Assembly: GCA_949298805.1 (NCBI GenBank)
Contig: CASFXY010000002.1
Coordinates: 62,001 to 126,000 of the forward strand
DNA from: an uncultured bacterium
GTDB taxonomy: Bacteria > Cyanobacteriota > Vampirovibrionia > Gastranaerophilales > Gastranaerophilaceae
Reading direction: 5' to 3'
DNA: 64,000 nt
The first letter of the stretch is position 1. Each line of letters opens with the position of its first letter. Positions 62,703-64,000 of this stretch are shown here, one piece after another. The notes under the pieces were generated by a model. That model was not told the origin of the DNA. It made no database searches and was given only the letters and a program-made list of their open reading frames with translations. The position numbers were made by a program, and so were the translations under genes.

Positions 62703-63068
62703 TGCTACTAATTACTTTCTGAGAATTTTTCTCTTTAACATCACTTCCGAACCAAACTTTAAAACTCTACTCAATTAAACATTTGTTGAATTGTTTTAAA
62801 ATCCTTTATTTTTAATAATTTTACCACAAAAATAAAAAAATTAATGTAGAAATTTATTATATTAAAATTTATAAACAAAAATCTCAATCTATCCGTACAG
62901 TCCAGAAAAAGTCCAGTTTTCCAGTTTGATTTTTTTGGAAAACATAATTTTCCGACCTGAAAACGCCCTCGCAGAGCGGGCTCTCCAAAATAATCAAAGT
63001 ATCCGTACAAATCAAACTGGTCTTCTCCGATAAATCTATAATATCAAATAATATTTCTTTGTAAAGTA
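62703..63068. other. 366-bp intergenic region with nested repeats
   Basis: The left part (62703-62880) is AT-rich and should hold the promoter of the phosphonoglycan operon, though I see no convincing box pair. The right part (62891-63020) is less AT-rich and highly structured, see the repeat entry. A 79-codon minus-strand frame (62771-63010) runs through it but I do not regard it as a gene. Confidence 0.6.
62891..63020. repeat. Structured intergenic element with nested inverted and direct repeats
   Basis: ATCCGTACA occurs at 62891-62899 and 63001-63009. CCAGTTTGAT (62921-62930) is the exact inverse of ATCAAACTGG (63011-63020), and inside it TTTTGGA faces TCCAAAA, GGAAAA faces TTTTCC, and GCCC faces GGGC around GCAGAGCG. 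TCCAG occurs three times at 62901-62924. This could fold into a cruciform or an RNA of about 100 nt. Candidates are a dispersed intergenic repeat, a MITE-like element, an attachment site, or a small RNA. Confidence 0.5.
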
Positions 63069-63524
63069 CTATTTGGCAGCAGTGCCGGACATGTTTAATT
63101 TTTTAACAACTTTGTCCGTAATATCAATTCCGCCAAAATACATTACACGATAGTCAACGACTGTATTAATCTTATTTTCAATTGCCACAGCTTTGATAGC
63201 ATTTTCAATTGCAGTGTCAATTTCCATTTCTTTCTTTTCTTTAAATTTAGCATAAGCTTCTTGTTTTGCAGCAAATGTTTTAGCTGTTGCTTCTTCAAAA
63301 TTTTTCTTTTGAATAGGAGATTCTATTTTTTTAAACTCTTTTTCTTTATCGAGCAAATATCTTTGCAGCTCACTTGCTTTATCATCAATTTCACTGTTTG
63401 CAGCCTTTGCCTTTGAATAATTTTCAATAATTTTACGGTAATTTACCATGCCGATAGTATCGCAAAATGCAGGTGTTGCAAGCCCTAAAAGAAGTGCTGT
63501 TGCAAGGATTTTTTTAAATTTCAT
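63069..63524 (-). CDS. OmpH/Skp-family periplasmic chaperone-like protein
   Basis: 151 aa. Signal peptide (MKFKKILATALLLGLATPAFC, cleavage near FCD), then VGMVNYRKI-type opening (TIGMVNYRKIIENY) and a long charged coiled coil (about 45-115), ending with a beta segment VVDYRVMYFGGIDITDKVV. This is the Skp/OmpH arrangement of a chaperone for outer membrane proteins, and suggests an outer membrane. BamA, often its neighbour, is not seen here. Confidence 0.88.
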   Translation of the reverse strand: MKFKKILATALLLGLATPAFCDTIGMVNYRKIIENYSKAKAANSEIDDKASELQRYLLDKEKEFKKIESPIQKKNFEEATAKTFAAKQEAYAKFKEKKEMEIDTAIENAIKAVAIENKINTVVDYRVMYFGGIDITDKVVKKLNMSGTAAK

Positions 63525-63595
63525 AAAATTCCTCCATATCTATGCTAAGATTATAACAAAGCAATTGAATTTAGTAAAGCAAAGGGGAATATAAG

Positions 63596-64000
63596 GTGTT
63601 AATCGGGGAAAATTTACACATAATTTCAAAACAAACAAAAGAAGCAATAGCGCAGCGAGATAGTAATTATGTGTTAAATAATGTAAAAAAACAAGTTCAA
63701 AACGGAATTAAGACAATTGATTTAAACATAGGACCCGCAAAAGGAAACGTGCAGGGTGCACTCAAATGGCTTATAGAACTTCTGGAAGAAAATTTCAACC
63801 TGAACTATTCCCTTGATACAACAAATATAGCGGAGATGAAACAGGGATTTTGTTCTCTTAAAAATTCCAAAGATGCATTTTTGAATTCAACATCGGCAGA
63901 TGAAGAAAAGCTGAAAAATACTACAGAAATAGCTGCACAATATAATTCTAATATAATAGCATTAACCATGTGCTCGCAAACAGGAATTCCAAAAACACCG
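63596..64000 (+). CDS. Pterin-binding methyltransferase (AcsE/methyltetrahydrofolate:corrinoid type), 5' part
   Basis: A frame opened by GTG at 63596 runs off the window (135 codons). It reads IGENLHIISKQTKEAI, IDLNIGPAKGN, YSLDTTN, FLNSTSADEEKL and NSNIIALTMCSQTGIP, which matches the pterin-binding TIM barrel of methyltetrahydrofolate:corrinoid/iron-sulphur protein methyltransferases and relates to dihydropteroate synthase. AAGGGG lies upstream. In acetogens it feeds the Wood-Ljungdahl pathway, but members also occur in organisms without it; the rest of the locus is outside the window. Confidence 0.8.
   Translation, partial: MLIGENLHIISKQTKEAIAQRDSNYVLNNVKKQVQNGIKTIDLNIGPAKGNVQGALKWLIELLEENFNLNYSLDTTNIAEMKQGFCSLKNSKDAFLNSTSADEEKLKNTTEIAAQYNSNIIALTMCSQTGIPKTP

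Noticed and set aside
62771-63010. 79-codon minus-strand reading frame in the intergenic region before the OmpH-like gene
   Set aside because: It runs through nested inverted repeats, has no ribosome-binding site that I can see, and its composition changes abruptly from polar to hydrophobic Phe/Ile/Asn-rich AT-driven sequence. The repeat structure is the better explanation.

Overview
The window is AT-rich, densely coded bacterial chromosome using the standard code (TGA works as a stop). Gene content suggests a non-photosynthetic relative of the cyanobacteria, most likely a gut Melainabacterium of the Gastranaerophilales type. Pointers are a cyanobacterial-style RNase E/G with a lysine/arginine-rich tail, an AroH-type chorismate mutase, a bifunctional-nuclease-domain protein, and a small protein beginning MKINPIQTYTFKG, an N-terminal style I associate with that group. 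The assignment is inference from gene content; no phylogenetic marker was aligned.

Layout. 1-3634: 3' end of queH(+), then the minus-strand run pyrH-frr-cdsA-rnc-rpe. 3703-10333: a HEAT-like protein, then a cell-wall run (a GT2 glycosyltransferase, murC, murB, ddl, ftsQ). 10492-14697: small unknown proteins, RNase E/G, a DUF2344 protein and engB. 14773-18510(+): speE, aroA and a 5'-nucleotidase-family protein. 18434-25313(-): uppP, queD, rpsB-tsf, an oligopeptide ABC ATPase, a HgdB/DUF2229-like protein and rplJ-rplL under an L10 leader. 25448-27185: a sigma factor, tRNA-Leu(UAA), a DUF1858 protein and a DUF151 nuclease whose Shine-Dalgarno site lies in a perfect hairpin. 27242-29957: two neighbouring repeat-bearing proteins sharing an N-terminal motif, one ending in annexin-like repeats. 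30146-32779: an HD-domain protein, an alpha-oxoamine synthase and a small secreted protein. 32882-48008(+): def-fmt-aroH, an M16 peptidase pair, PilZ, TPR proteins, two peptide ABC permeases, mgtC, infB-rbfA-truB and a GerMN protein. 48001-49594(-): an alpha-1,2-fucosyltransferase-like GT11 and an atypical LuxR regulator.

The most distinctive region is 49818-62702, eleven tightly packed minus-strand genes. Read in transcription order they are: a tyrosine-recombinase-fold protein that has lost most catalytic residues; a nucleotidyltransferase/kinase fusion; a HAD phosphatase; a probable glycosyltransferase; a LicD transferase; a cytidylyltransferase-PEP mutase fusion; a phosphonopyruvate decarboxylase-alcohol dehydrogenase fusion; a TylF-like methyltransferase; a second LicD; an MsbA-like exporter; and a PD-(D/E)XK-like protein. 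From family knowledge this encodes PEP -> phosphonopyruvate -> phosphonoacetaldehyde -> 2-hydroxyethylphosphonate -> CMP-activated phosphonate, with LicD enzymes placing it on a glycan. It is a candidate phosphonoglycan system headed by a putative non-catalytic recombinase homologue that may act as a regulator.

The right end holds an intergenic element with nested inverted repeats, an OmpH/Skp-like chaperone and the 5' part of a pterin-binding methyltransferase gene.
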